64,000 bases of DNA. Origin: Variovorax sp. Root473. GTDB taxonomy: Bacteria; Pseudomonadota; Gammaproteobacteria; Burkholderiales; Burkholderiaceae_C. A program made the position numbers and the translations under genes. Under the pieces are notes generated by a model. That model saw only the letters and a list, made by a program, of their open reading frames with translations. It did not search any database and had not been told where the DNA came from. The DNA is taken from positions 1-64,000 of the forward strand of contig NZ_LMEV01000001.1 in assembly GCF_001426505.1 (NCBI RefSeq), read 5' to 3'. Of the stretch, positions 10,701 to 18,560 are shown one piece after another (position 1 is the stretch's first letter; each line of letters starts with the position of its first letter).

Positions 10701-11337
10701 GTTCCTCACGGCGTACCAGAACGCCACTTACGCGAGCAGCTACGCGGACCTCGTCGAACGCGTGCGCGACGCCGAACAGCGCACGCGCGGCAGCACCGTG
10801 CTGGCGAAGGCCGTCGCCTCGGGCCTGTTCAAGCTCATGGCCTACAAGGACGAGTACGAGGTGGCGCGGCTGTATGCCGACCCGCGCTTCATGGAGAAGC
10901 TCGGCGAGCAGTTCGACGGCAAGCCGGTGCTGCGCTTTCACCTGGCGCCGCCGGTGCTGGGCCGTCGCGATGCGGAAGGCCGTGCGCTGAAGACCAGCTT
11001 CGGTCCGTGGATGCTCGGCGCGTTCCGCGTGCTCGCCAAGTTCCGCGGCCTGCGCGGCACGGCGCTCGATCCGTTCGGCCGCACCGCCGAGCGCCGCATG
11101 GAGCGCCAGCTGGTGGCCGACTACCGCGCGATGGTCGAAGACCTGCTCGCGCGCTTCGAGCGCATCGACTTCGAGACGGCCCTGTCACTGGCGCGCCTGC
11201 CGGAACAGATCCGCGGCTTCGGGCATGTGAAGGAAGAAAGCATCGTGTCGGCGCGCGTGCGGTGGGAGATGCTGCGCGGGCAGCTCGATGCCATGGCGCC
11301 CGCGCGGGCCGCCCAGGCGGAGCCGCTGGCCGCTTGA
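7792..11337 (+). CDS. Fused indolepyruvate ferredoxin oxidoreductase (IorA-IorB type)
   Basis: 1181 residues from ATG 7792 (MATHELASVALDDKY); longer in-frame starts run into the divergent region. The N-terminal part is a 2-oxoacid oxidoreductase alpha region (GYRGSPLGGLD, GVNEELAATA), then a thiamine-diphosphate-binding region with YCAGCPHNTS, an Fe-S segment CEGCGDC starting at about residue 657 with further cysteines (SCIKGFCPSF), and a gamma domain from GIGGTGVITIGAL near 746. It oxidatively decarboxylates aryl-2-oxoacids such as indolepyruvate or phenylpyruvate to the CoA thioester, passing electrons to ferredoxin or another acceptor. Fused forms are common in aerobic proteobacteria. It probably serves aromatic amino acid catabolism and may be under the divergent LysR protein. 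Confidence 0.93.
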   Translation: MATHELASVALDDKYTATEGRIYLSGIQALVRLMLVQKWRDQQAGLNTAGFVSGYRGSPLGGLDEALWKAQPQLEANAVKFLPGVNEELAATAVWGTQQVHLTGESAVDGVFAMWYGKAPGVDRCGDVFKHMSHAGTSPKGGILLVAGDDHGASSSTLPNQSDHLFAASMIPMLYPQSVEEYIELGLHGFAMSRFAGLPVGFKALADTVESSGSIAAGALDVHTRLPKDFVFPPGGVHARLSTDTLGVQARKQEALMQDYKIYAAIAYARENRLNRVTIDSPQARLGIVASGKSYRDVLEALEELGIDADEAARIGIRLFKVSMPWPLEPDSIREFADGLEEILVVEEKRQIVEYQLKEHLYNWRENVRPRVIGKFDEQGEWGAHPRGQWLLPATADFSVAQIARVIAGRVARFHTSDRIRMRLAILDAKDVVLGKAVATPSRPAWYCAGCPHNTSTKVPEGSLALAGIGCHVMATAIYPEHNRTTTHMGGEGAPWLGQAWFSKRKHVFANLGDGTYYHSGSLAIRAAVAAGVNITYKILYNDAVAMTGGQPVDGPITVPRIAHQVAAEGVKRIALVAEDPTRWADRSLLPPDRDGLFALSVHHRDDMDAVQRELRGFEGVSVLIYDQVCAAEKRRRRKKGEFPPAARRVFINDAVCEGCGDCGEQSNCTALLPKQTDLGLKRSVDQSACNADESCIKGFCPSFVTVEGVKPRKHAPVAVKAAEEPALPAPAPLVLEGMHNILITGIGGTGVITIGALIGMAAHLEGKGVSVLDMTGMSQKNGSVTSHVRIARDAAQLKAQRIPTGEADLILGCDMLTAGAPDAIARMRPGRTYALVNTFEQPTGHFAQQPDWEFPATQVRALIEESVEGRADFIDATQLATRLMGDAIAANLFLLGFAFQKGFVPLSAQALDKAIEINGVAVKANQAAFRWGRKAALDLAAVTRQAAPAQVVSLQKPQSFEALVADRTAFLTAYQNATYASSYADLVERVRDAEQRTRGSTVLAKAVASGLFKLMAYKDEYEVARLYADPRFMEKLGEQFDGKPVLRFHLAPPVLGRRDAEGRALKTSFGPWMLGAFRVLAKFRGLRGTALDPFGRTAERRMERQLVADYRAMVEDLLARFERIDFETALSLARLPEQIRGFGHVKEESIVSARVRWEMLRGQLDAMAPARAAQAEPLAA

Positions 11338-11353
11338 GTGGGGGGGCGGCCCG

Positions 11354-12823
11354 CTACAGCAGGCCTCTGGCAGAGGCCTTCAGCGTGGCGGCCGCGCGCG
11401 TCGAACAGCCGAGCTTGCGGAACACACGTTCGACATGCGTGCGCACCGTGCTCGCACTGATGCCCAGCGCACGCGCGACCTGCTTCGTGTTGTCACCCTG
11501 GCTGATGCAGCGCAGGACGTCCAGCTCGCGCTGGGACAGCGACGCGTCGTCCTGCGCGGGCACCACGGGCTTCGCCTGCGTGCCCGAGAGCGCGCAGGCG
11601 AGCAGCGCGGCGACCACCTCTTTGTCGAAGCGGCCGGCCTCGGCGTCCGCCCGCATGCGATCGCGCGCCTGGGCGTCGGTCAGTTCGGGTCGCCACGGGC
11701 GGCGGGTGCGGTGCGACACCCACTGCTCGGCCGCCGCGACGACCTGTCCTTCGAGCGGCATCGACGCGCCGGAACGGCCACGGAAGTAGCCGGAGCCATC
11801 GCGCCGCTCGAAAGCGAACGAGGCGATCTCTGCTTCTGCCAAGAGACCGTCGATCTGCCCCGCGGCGCGGGAGGTCCAGTACGGCACGAGCCGCAGGCGC
11901 TCCATCGACGCGGCCGGCAGCGGCTCGGGCGCATTCCAGATGACGTTGGGAACCGCGGCCCGCCCGATGCCGTGGATCAGGCCGGCCCGGTAGACGCGAT
12001 GGCGCAACGCGTCGCTCATTCCCAGTTGCGCGCTGCAGTCGCGCGCCAGCTTGGCCACGCGCCGCGAGTAGCCCGTCATCCAGGGCAGCTTGAGGTCGCT
12101 CACGTCGCCGACGAGCTCCAGCCCGACGCGCTGGCGCATCGATGCCGACGTGTGGGCGGCGTCGGTCCACGGCGCAGCAGCAGCATCCAACTGCATCATC
12201 CACGCCGCGGCATGCGGTGCGCAGGCGTCGACCAGGGCGCCGGGGTAGAGGCTGTTGGCGCGTCCCCGCGTGAGCACGAGGGCTTCGTCGAGCCCATAGA
12301 GCCGGCTGAAGATTTCGAGATCGCTCGCCAGGGCGACGACATAAGTGGCAAGCGGCACGCTGTCGCCCTGCAACAGGCCGGGCACGCCGCTGCCATCGAA
12401 CGCCTCGAAGATGGCGCGCAGCGCGGCCTCGGCCTCGGCCCCCATGTCGAGCATGTTCGCGATGTCGCCGGCAATCTCGCAATGGATGTTGGCCATCTCC
12501 ACCACGGCGCCAGGGATGGACGCGCGGTTGGGCTGGCGCATGCGCGGCTGCGACGAGGCGAGAAGGGCTCGCCGGCCCAGCACGTCGTCTTCAAGGAAAT
12601 CTGCGAACTCCTGCGCGTTCGCCGTGCAACCCGACCAGCGCAGCAGCGCCACGTGTTGCGCCACCTCGACCTGCGTCGCGTTGCAGCCGGCTTGGGTCGC
12701 GATCATTCCGGCCAGCCAGGCGGTGCGCAGCGAATGGTCGATGGGCTGGCCCATGCTCAGGTCGCCGATGAAGGCGAGCGCGCGGGCCGCGTCGAAAGCG
12801 GTGAGGGTGGTGTCTTCGGGCAT
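11354..12823 (-). CDS. LuxR-type regulator fused to two degenerate HD-GYP-like lobes
   Basis: 489 residues from ATG 12823 (MPEDTTLTAFDAARALAFIGDL); a start at 12883 is less likely because it lies in an inverted repeat. The C-terminus is a LuxR helix-turn-helix (LSQRELDVLRCISQG, ISASTVRTHVERVFRKLG). Ahead of it are two segments resembling HD-GYP phosphodiesterase halves: FDGSGVPGLLQGDSVPLATY in the first, and LIHGIGRAAVPNVIW plus RRDGSGYFRGRSGASMPLEG in the second. Metal ligands are not kept: HD reads HG and the HHE triplet is absent, so it is probably a sensor without catalysis. It is convergent with the oxidoreductase gene. Its targets are unknown; the divergent membrane-protein gene is a candidate. 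Confidence 0.8.
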   Translation of the reverse strand: MPEDTTLTAFDAARALAFIGDLSMGQPIDHSLRTAWLAGMIATQAGCNATQVEVAQHVALLRWSGCTANAQEFADFLEDDVLGRRALLASSQPRMRQPNRASIPGAVVEMANIHCEIAGDIANMLDMGAEAEAALRAIFEAFDGSGVPGLLQGDSVPLATYVVALASDLEIFSRLYGLDEALVLTRGRANSLYPGALVDACAPHAAAWMMQLDAAAAPWTDAAHTSASMRQRVGLELVGDVSDLKLPWMTGYSRRVAKLARDCSAQLGMSDALRHRVYRAGLIHGIGRAAVPNVIWNAPEPLPAASMERLRLVPYWTSRAAGQIDGLLAEAEIASFAFERRDGSGYFRGRSGASMPLEGQVVAAAEQWVSHRTRRPWRPELTDAQARDRMRADAEAGRFDKEVVAALLACALSGTQAKPVVPAQDDASLSQRELDVLRCISQGDNTKQVARALGISASTVRTHVERVFRKLGCSTRAAATLKASARGLL

Positions 12824-12875
12824 GGGATCGCGGGGGCGAGCGCACAGCATCGCACAGCCGCCGGATCGGCGCCTG

Positions 12876-12891
12876 TCGGTCATTCGACCGA
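12876..12891. promoter_or_regulatory. Inverted repeat in the luxR / membrane-protein divergent region
   Basis: TCGGTC, ATTC, GACCGA: perfect 6-bp arms around four bases, 53 bp upstream of the chosen luxR start and 85 bp before the membrane-protein gene. Its position makes it a candidate operator for the LuxR-type protein. The core (CGGT-N6-ACCG) resembles the hairpin at 1269-1288 only loosely. Confidence 0.4.
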
Positions 12892-12975
12892 TACCGCGGG
12901 CGGAGGGAACGCAGAAGAATCATTGCAACCGCCTCGTGCGAGGCGCACGCAACCCTTCTCTGACCCATCTCCGCC

Positions 12976-13587
12976 ATGCCCGACACCATCCAACCCCCTC
13001 TGCAGCCAGCCGCCTGGCTGCGCAAGCTTTACTTCAGCCGTGCGGCCTTTTCCTTCGTGTGGGTCGCGCTGGCCTTCAGCGTCGTCAGGCAGTCGCCGGT
13101 GCTGACGACGATCCTGCTGGTCGTCTATCCGGCGTGGGACGCGCTGGCGAACCTGGTGGACGCCCGGGTGACGGGCGGCCCCCGGGCCAACTCCAGTCAG
13201 ATGCTGAACACGTGGGTCAGCGCGCTGGTCACCGTGGCCGTCGTGGCCTCGCTGGTGCTCGGGCTCCAGATCGACCTGGCGATCTTCGGCGTCTGGGCCA
13301 TCGTCTCGGGCCTTCTGCAGCTGGCGACGGCCCTTCGCCGCCGCAAGAGCCAGCGGGGGCAGTGGGTGATGATGCTGAGCGGCGCGCAGTCTGCGCTGGC
13401 CGGCGGCCTGTTCGTTGCACGGCAAGGCACTGGCGCGCCGGTCCTCCAGACACTTGCGGGCTATGCGGCGGTGGGCGCCGTGTACTTCCTGATCTCCGGG
13501 CTCGTGATCCTGTATCGCAAGCCGACTGGAGAGGTCGTGAACCCGGTCATTACGCCGGCAACATCTTCCACTTCTTCCAGTCGATGA
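12976..13587 (+). CDS. Small integral membrane protein (DUF308/HdeD-like)
   Basis: 203 residues with about six hydrophobic segments: AAFSFVWVALAFSVV, VLTTILLVVYPAWDAL, ALVTVAVVASLVLGL, LAIFGVWAIVSGLLQL, an alanine/glycine-rich stretch ending GGLFVARQG, and YAAVGAVYFLISGLVIL. The short loops and the conserved-looking VWAIVSGLLQLATALRRR resemble the DUF308 family (HdeD of acid resistance is the known member). Function is unknown; a stress-related inner-membrane role is a family-based guess. It is alone in its orientation and divergent from the LuxR/HD-GYP-like regulator gene, which may control it. Confidence 0.75.
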   Translation: MPDTIQPPLQPAAWLRKLYFSRAAFSFVWVALAFSVVRQSPVLTTILLVVYPAWDALANLVDARVTGGPRANSSQMLNTWVSALVTVAVVASLVLGLQIDLAIFGVWAIVSGLLQLATALRRRKSQRGQWVMMLSGAQSALAGGLFVARQGTGAPVLQTLAGYAAVGAVYFLISGLVILYRKPTGEVVNPVITPATSSTSSSR

Positions 13588-13670
13588 TGCGCGGCGCGTG
13601 TCCATTTGCAGCTGCGACAGCTCGATGCTGGCCTGGCCCTTCGTGATGTCGACCTGCCTGCGCAGACCTG

Positions 13671-13967
13671 ATGTGCGAGTGCGCGAAAGCCGCGGCGGAA
13701 CGGAAGATCGCGTGCCTGAAGTTCAGCCTGCAGGACTGTCGGCCGGAGAGCTTGAGCGACAAGCTGGAGGCTCGCTACACAGACAGCCAGGACGCCACGC
13801 TGCGCATTGACAGCGAGATGAGCCAAATCGATGAAATCTACTGGGGCCTCGATACGCTCACCGACATTTTTCGTGAACGCTGCACTATTTATCGCTCCGC
13901 GTCGTATTCCGTCAGCGGCGCCACTGATAGTGCGGCTGATCGATGGCAAGTTGACCCAGCGCGGTAG
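13671..13967 (+). pseudogene. Short unrecognised open frame, possibly a gene remnant
   Basis: The 324-bp interval 13588-13911 has no clear gene. It contains this 98-codon frame, whose amino-acid mix (MCECAKAAAERKIACLKF, later QIDEIYWGLDTLTDIFRERC) looks more protein-like than the usual shadow frames, and whose sequence is visibly less G+C-rich at third positions than its neighbours. No ribosome site is evident and the end overlaps the 3' end of the kinase gene on the other strand. On the minus strand of the same interval, pieces reading LRRQVDITKGQASIELSQL and RIIDWKKWKMLPA lie in different frames, as expected of a decayed gene. I cannot identify a family. Confidence 0.3.
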
Positions 13968-15318
13968 CCCACAAGTGAGCGTTCAACGTCGCACTATCAC
14001 AGACTGATTTACGATTCCGGATAGCCATGCAAAGTGCTGCGCGAAGCCCCTCCAGTTCGACTTGCATGCCCAGTATCCGGTGGATGCGATCGGCCTCTTC
14101 GCTCGCCAAGCGCGCTCCCATCTCACGCTCACGCGCCAGCGTGGACTGCAGGCCGGCGCCGATGCGGGCGTCGCGATTCGTTCTATCTTCGCCCGCTGCG
14201 GCGGAGGTAGGTGGCGATTCAGAAATTGCAATGACGAGCTCTTCCGCGGAGGCAGGCAACGACTCAGGGTTGCCTGGTTCGAAGGCACAGATTTCATCGC
14301 TTGCCCGTTCGTGCGGCGACGCCGGCCGTATCTCGCTCATCGCAACCAGCAGATCGACCTCGACTTCCGACGCACGTCGCGCGATGGCGAGCCGCTCGAT
14401 GCTGCGGTCGCTCCCGTTGCGCCAGGCAAGCCCCATCGCGTCACAGGTGATGCCCCACTTCAGGGAACCGAGAACTTGCCAGTAGTGAACGCGTGCCGCG
14501 TCCACGCGCCGGCCCGATTCGGCCTCGTACCCGGCGAAAAGCTGCGCGCGCGTTCCCAGGCCGCCGGCTTCCAGCCCGACATTGCCGAAGCGCCAGGAAT
14601 TGACGCAGAACCACCCCAGGTCTTCCATGGGGTCGCCCAGGTGCGCAAGTTCCCAGTCGAGCACCGCCCGCACGCCGTCCGCGCCGACCATGAGGTTGCC
14701 GTTGCGGAAATCGCCGTGAACGAGCACCGCCGGATCGCTGTGCGCAGGTTCATGCTCCGCGAGCCAGCGCAGCGCCAGCTCGAACACCGGCCGCTGCGTG
14801 CGGTTGGCGCGGTGTGCCGCTTCCCAATGCCGACGCTCCTGCGTCGCACCGCCGCAACGCAGGCCGGGCAACTTCGCTTGCGGCATGGCGTGGATGCGTG
14901 CCATCAGCGCGCCGCATTCGGCGGCCAGGGTGCGCCGTGCCTGCGCAAGATCCGGATCGCGAAGAATGGCGCGGGCCGACGATTCGCCCTCTACCCGCCG
15001 CATCAGATAGCCATCGCCCAATCCGTCGGACGGCAGCAGCTCACCGATCACCTCGGGCACCGGCACACCGGCCTCCAGGGCGGATCGCAACAGCGCGGCC
15101 TCGGCGGCCATGCCCGCGCTGCCTTGCTGTCCGGTCTCGCTCCATTGGCGAGTACGCCGCAGGATCACCTCCAGCGGACCGTCCGGCAAGAGCGCGTCGA
15201 AGGACCAGATCTCCTGGCTTGCCCCACCGGACACCGCCCTCAGCGCGGCAATGGCCGAGGCATCAGGGCGGTGGCGGCGCAGCGCCATCAGCAACCGATC
15301 CGTGTCACCGGCCTGCAC
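13912..15318 (-). CDS. Acyl-CoA-type kinase (APH fold) fused to a DUF6285-like C-terminal domain
   Basis: 468 residues from the GTG at 15318, which overlaps the upstream stop by 14 bases; no better ATG exists. Residues 1-350 form an aminoglycoside-phosphotransferase/choline-kinase fold with the catalytic loop HGDFRNGN near 200 and the metal-binding LDWELAHLGDP after it, as in LvaA and the kinase part of ACAD10/11. From about residue 355 (PASAEELVIAI) to the end (HLWATALGQLAIDQPHY) the sequence matches my memory of DUF6285, normally a separate protein beside such kinases. In Pseudomonas putida LvaA works with a small partner, LvaB, on 4-hydroxyvaleryl-CoA. It is the last gene of a beta-oxidation operon, so phosphorylation of a hydroxyacyl-CoA is a good hypothesis. 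Confidence 0.82.
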   Translation of the reverse strand: MQAGDTDRLLMALRRHRPDASAIAALRAVSGGASQEIWSFDALLPDGPLEVILRRTRQWSETGQQGSAGMAAEAALLRSALEAGVPVPEVIGELLPSDGLGDGYLMRRVEGESSARAILRDPDLAQARRTLAAECGALMARIHAMPQAKLPGLRCGGATQERRHWEAAHRANRTQRPVFELALRWLAEHEPAHSDPAVLVHGDFRNGNLMVGADGVRAVLDWELAHLGDPMEDLGWFCVNSWRFGNVGLEAGGLGTRAQLFAGYEAESGRRVDAARVHYWQVLGSLKWGITCDAMGLAWRNGSDRSIERLAIARRASEVEVDLLVAMSEIRPASPHERASDEICAFEPGNPESLPASAEELVIAISESPPTSAAAGEDRTNRDARIGAGLQSTLAREREMGARLASEEADRIHRILGMQVELEGLRAALCMAIRNRKSVCDSATLNAHLWATALGQLAIDQPHYQWRR

Positions 15319-16360
15319 GAATGCCCTCGAACGCGTGATTGTCAGCGGGGTCCTGGTGGTCGAGGTACTCCGCCATGCCGAAGCCGACACGCTCCCCCAG
15401 GCGATAGCGCGTCATGCACTCCATGATGCGCGACTTGTCAGTGCGCCCATCGGGCAGCTTGCGCCAGTGCCGGCACGGCACGCTGGCGAGCACTTCGCCC
15501 TCGATGTCATACCGCCGGCCCGCCTCGTTCTCGAAGCTCAGCGAGAACCCCGTGGGATAACTGCGCGCGTCATAACGCGTCTGCAGCCGGACACGGTGCA
15601 CATGACGCAGGCTGCCGCTGCCGTCATGCACGTAGCCTGTCTCCAGCAATTCGCCGTCCCCTTTTTGAACCACGATCACGCACATCGCCAGGCCGTCGTC
15701 AAACGTGCAGGGAAACCAGCGATACCACGGAATCGCCTGCCACAGCCGCGGGCCCCAGGAATGATCGCGCAGGCCATGGCCTGCAATCTCCCAGGAGATT
15801 TCTCCAACGCGCAGCGTGCCGTGCCCTCTCACTGACTGGTCGTAGTGCGCCCGTGCAAAGTAGCGCCCCTCCCCTTCGTCGAAGGGCTCGCCTTTGTCGC
15901 CCAGCAATTCGCCGCCGTGAGCGGGTGCCACGGCTTCGAAGACCAACGCGATCTCCGCATCTACCTGTGATTGCGGTGTGAAGGCGGCTCGCGGGTTCTC
16001 CATCGCCGCACCATCTGCCATCACGTGGACCGGCCCAGCGTAGTGCAAGCGCGAACGCTGCATGGGCTGATCGAAGTCGAAGCGCAGCCCGGCGGCTTCG
16101 ACGCCGTGCTGGCTGACCGTCCCGGGCTTCGCGAACATGAAGCCCACACGTCCGTCCGGCAGGTACAGGCATACGGTCATCTCGGACAAGCCCTGGTTCG
16201 CGCGCTGTCCGATCCTGAACCAGCCGCCGATGCGTTGGCGTCCATCGATCAGATGGACGTAGCGGCTCTCGTTGAAGAAGGGATGCGCTTCGACCGGATG
16301 ATTGAAGTCGTCCTCCGGTCGCAACGGGCGAACCGGGCGGTAGCGGCCGGAGTAGTCCAT
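15305..16360 (-). CDS. DUF7064-like (tocopherol-cyclase/hydroxyneurosporene-synthase-like) protein
   Basis: 351 residues, no signal peptide. It begins MDYSGRYRPVRPLRPEDDF and has a central GHGLRDHSWGPRLWQAIPWYRW motif, a W/H-rich signature also found in the second copy in this window (residues around WWGQRDRSWGIR). The pattern of beta-strand-rich sequence and the DHSWG motif resemble lipocalin-like two-lobed proteins related to CrtC/AttH (DUF7064/DUF7065); the family name is from memory. Function is unknown. It is encoded between the multifunctional beta-oxidation gene and the kinase gene, and overlaps the kinase start by 14 bases. Co-occurrence with a kinase here and at 45483-46598 suggests a shared role with the same hydrophobic substrate. 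Confidence 0.7.
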   Translation of the reverse strand: MDYSGRYRPVRPLRPEDDFNHPVEAHPFFNESRYVHLIDGRQRIGGWFRIGQRANQGLSEMTVCLYLPDGRVGFMFAKPGTVSQHGVEAAGLRFDFDQPMQRSRLHYAGPVHVMADGAAMENPRAAFTPQSQVDAEIALVFEAVAPAHGGELLGDKGEPFDEGEGRYFARAHYDQSVRGHGTLRVGEISWEIAGHGLRDHSWGPRLWQAIPWYRWFPCTFDDGLAMCVIVVQKGDGELLETGYVHDGSGSLRHVHRVRLQTRYDARSYPTGFSLSFENEAGRRYDIEGEVLASVPCRHWRKLPDGRTDKSRIMECMTRYRLGERVGFGMAEYLDHQDPADNHAFEGIRAGR

Positions 16361-16416
16361 ATCAGCCCTCGCCGCTCAGCGCGATGGCGCTCACGCCATG
16401 AAGAAGCGCGGCCACT

Positions 16417-18543
16417 TCAAGCCTCCAGATAGCGGCCACCCGCAGCCGCCAACTCGCGCAGTGCCGATGGCACCTCGAAGCGTTCACCGTGATGACGGGC
16501 CAGGTGGTCGCACTCCTCAACAAAGCGCGCCGCACCCACGGTATCGATGTGGCTGACCGCGCCCCCCAGGGCCGCCGGAAAGCCCCAGCCCAGCAACGAG
16601 CCGATATCGGCATCGCGCGCGCTGACCACGCCTTCGGCCAGGCAGCGCGCCGCCTCGAGCGACTGCGCATGCATCAGCCGCCGGCGCACTTGCTCCACGT
16701 CCGGCTGTTCGGCGGCGAGCGGATAAAGCTCCGCCAAGCCAGGCCACAGGGTCTTCTTTCCGTCGGCCGGATGGTCGTAGAAGCCCTTGCCCACCTTGCG
16801 GCCGAGTCGCCCGAACCTCTCCACCATGGCCACGAGCACAGCGTCTTGCGGCTGCTCGCGGTAGGCGGCGCCCTGGTCCAGACGGCTTTGCTTGAGCGCC
16901 TTGTAGAGCAGCTCGGCCGAGAACTCGTCGATGAGCGCCAGCGGCGGCATCGGCATGCCCGCCATGCGGCCGGCGTTTTCGATCAGGTTCGGGTTCACGC
17001 CTTCGGCCAGCATCGTCATGGCCTCGTAGGGGAACATGCCGAAAGCACGGTTGGCATAGAACGCGGGACAGTCGTTGACCACGATCGGCGTCTTGCGGAT
17101 GCGTTTCACGAAGTCGAGTGCCTGGGCAATGGTGACCTCGGCGGTCGCCTTGCCGCGGATCACCTCGACCAGCGGCATCTTCTCGACCGGCGAGAAGAAA
17201 TGCAGGCCGACGAACTGCGCAGGCCGTGACGACACCTCGGCCAGCCCGGTGATCGGCAGCGTCGAGGTGTTCGACGCGAAGATCGCGTCGGGCCCCATCG
17301 CTGCCTCGGCCCGACGGGTGGCCTCGGCCTTGACAGCGCGATCTTCGAACACCGCCTCGATCACGATCTGGCAGTCCGCCAGCGCCGCGTAGTCGGTCGT
17401 CGGCTCGATCAGCGCGAGCGTGCGGTCGCGCTTGTCGGCGGCCATGCGACCCTTGGCGACCTGGGCGTCGAGGATCTTCGCGCCGTAGGCCTTGCCCTTC
17501 TCGGCGGCTTCGAGGCTGGTGTCCAGCAGCACCACCTGCAGGCCGGCCAGCGCGCTCACGTGCGCAAGGCCCGCGCCCATCATTCCGGCGCCCAGCACAC
17601 CGATGCGCGTGTAATCGCGCTTGGGCACGTTCTTGGGCCGATGCGCGAGCCGGTTGGCCTCGCCCATCGAATAGAAGAGCGTGCGGATCATGTTCTTGGT
17701 CGCCGACGAGGTCGCCAAGTGCGCGAACTGCCGTTGCTCGATCTTCAGGCCGGCGTCGATGCCGACCTGGCAGCCGTCGTACACGCATGCCAGGATGGCC
17801 TCGGGTGCGGGGTACAGGCCTTGGGTCTTGCCCAGCAGGTTGCCTGCAATGCCGAAGTACAGCTGCGTCGGCCCCGGCGTCTGCGGCGTGCCGCCCGGGA
17901 ACTTGAAGCCCTTGGCGTCCCAGGGCTTGACGGTGGCTTGCGGGCCTTCGGCCAGCAGCCAGGCCTTGGCGCGCGCCAGCAGTTGGTCGGCCGGCACCAC
18001 GTCGTCGACGATGCCGGCGTCGAGTGCCTGCGCCGGTGCAACCTTGCGGCCTTCGAGCAGGTAGGGCAATGCGGCCTTGATGCCGATCATGCGCGGCAGG
18101 CGCTGCGTGCCGCCAGCGGCCGGCAGCAGGCCCAGCGAGACTTCTGGCACGCCCAGCTGGATCTTCGCGTCGTCCGCAACGATCCGGCGATGGCAGGCCA
18201 GGCAGATCTCCAGCCCGCCGCCCAGTGCCGTGCCGTTGATCGCAGCGACGAAGGGCTTGCCCGAGGTTTCGAGCGTGCGCAGCGTGCGGCTGAAGGGGCC
18301 GGAACTGGCCATCGATTCTTCGGCCGTACGAATGCGGCGGATCAGGTCGAGATCGCCGCCGGCCACGAATTCGGGCCGCGACGAGGTGACGATGACGCCC
18401 TTCACGGCGCTGTCGCCGATGGCGCGCTGCACCGCAGCGTCGAAGGCGGCGATGGACGCCAGGTTCAGCACGTTCATCGGCCGGTCGGCCACGTTCCAGG
18501 TCAGGGTGGCGATGCCGTCGGCATCGAGCGTGTAGTCGATCAT
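16417..18543 (-). CDS. Multifunctional enoyl-CoA hydratase / 3-hydroxyacyl-CoA dehydrogenase (FadB/FadJ type)
   Basis: 708 residues in the order of FadB/FadJ. The N-terminal crotonase domain has the oxyanion-hole region NGTALGGGLE and the catalytic-glutamate region PEVSLGLLPAAGGTQ. The NAD-binding 3-hydroxyacyl-CoA dehydrogenase domain starts near residue 310 with GVLGAGMMGAGLAHV and has the catalytic-histidine motif GLHFFSPVEKMPLVE, followed by a C-terminal dehydrogenase domain (YANRAFGMFPYEAM). It hydrates 2-enoyl-CoA and oxidises the 3-hydroxyacyl-CoA to the 3-ketoacyl-CoA, feeding the thiolase encoded 17 bases upstream. It lacks any thiolase domain. The operon runs hydratase, thiolase, this gene, DUF7064-like gene, kinase. 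Confidence 0.95.
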   Translation of the reverse strand: MIDYTLDADGIATLTWNVADRPMNVLNLASIAAFDAAVQRAIGDSAVKGVIVTSSRPEFVAGGDLDLIRRIRTAEESMASSGPFSRTLRTLETSGKPFVAAINGTALGGGLEICLACHRRIVADDAKIQLGVPEVSLGLLPAAGGTQRLPRMIGIKAALPYLLEGRKVAPAQALDAGIVDDVVPADQLLARAKAWLLAEGPQATVKPWDAKGFKFPGGTPQTPGPTQLYFGIAGNLLGKTQGLYPAPEAILACVYDGCQVGIDAGLKIEQRQFAHLATSSATKNMIRTLFYSMGEANRLAHRPKNVPKRDYTRIGVLGAGMMGAGLAHVSALAGLQVVLLDTSLEAAEKGKAYGAKILDAQVAKGRMAADKRDRTLALIEPTTDYAALADCQIVIEAVFEDRAVKAEATRRAEAAMGPDAIFASNTSTLPITGLAEVSSRPAQFVGLHFFSPVEKMPLVEVIRGKATAEVTIAQALDFVKRIRKTPIVVNDCPAFYANRAFGMFPYEAMTMLAEGVNPNLIENAGRMAGMPMPPLALIDEFSAELLYKALKQSRLDQGAAYREQPQDAVLVAMVERFGRLGRKVGKGFYDHPADGKKTLWPGLAELYPLAAEQPDVEQVRRRLMHAQSLEAARCLAEGVVSARDADIGSLLGWGFPAALGGAVSHIDTVGAARFVEECDHLARHHGERFEVPSALRELAAAGGRYLEA

Positions 18544-18560
18544 TTTTCTTAGCTCCTGCG

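Noticed and set aside
13588..13911. Insertion sequence or phage attachment site in the gene-poor gap
   Set aside because: No terminal inverted repeats, transposase motif, tRNA or flanking direct repeats could be found.
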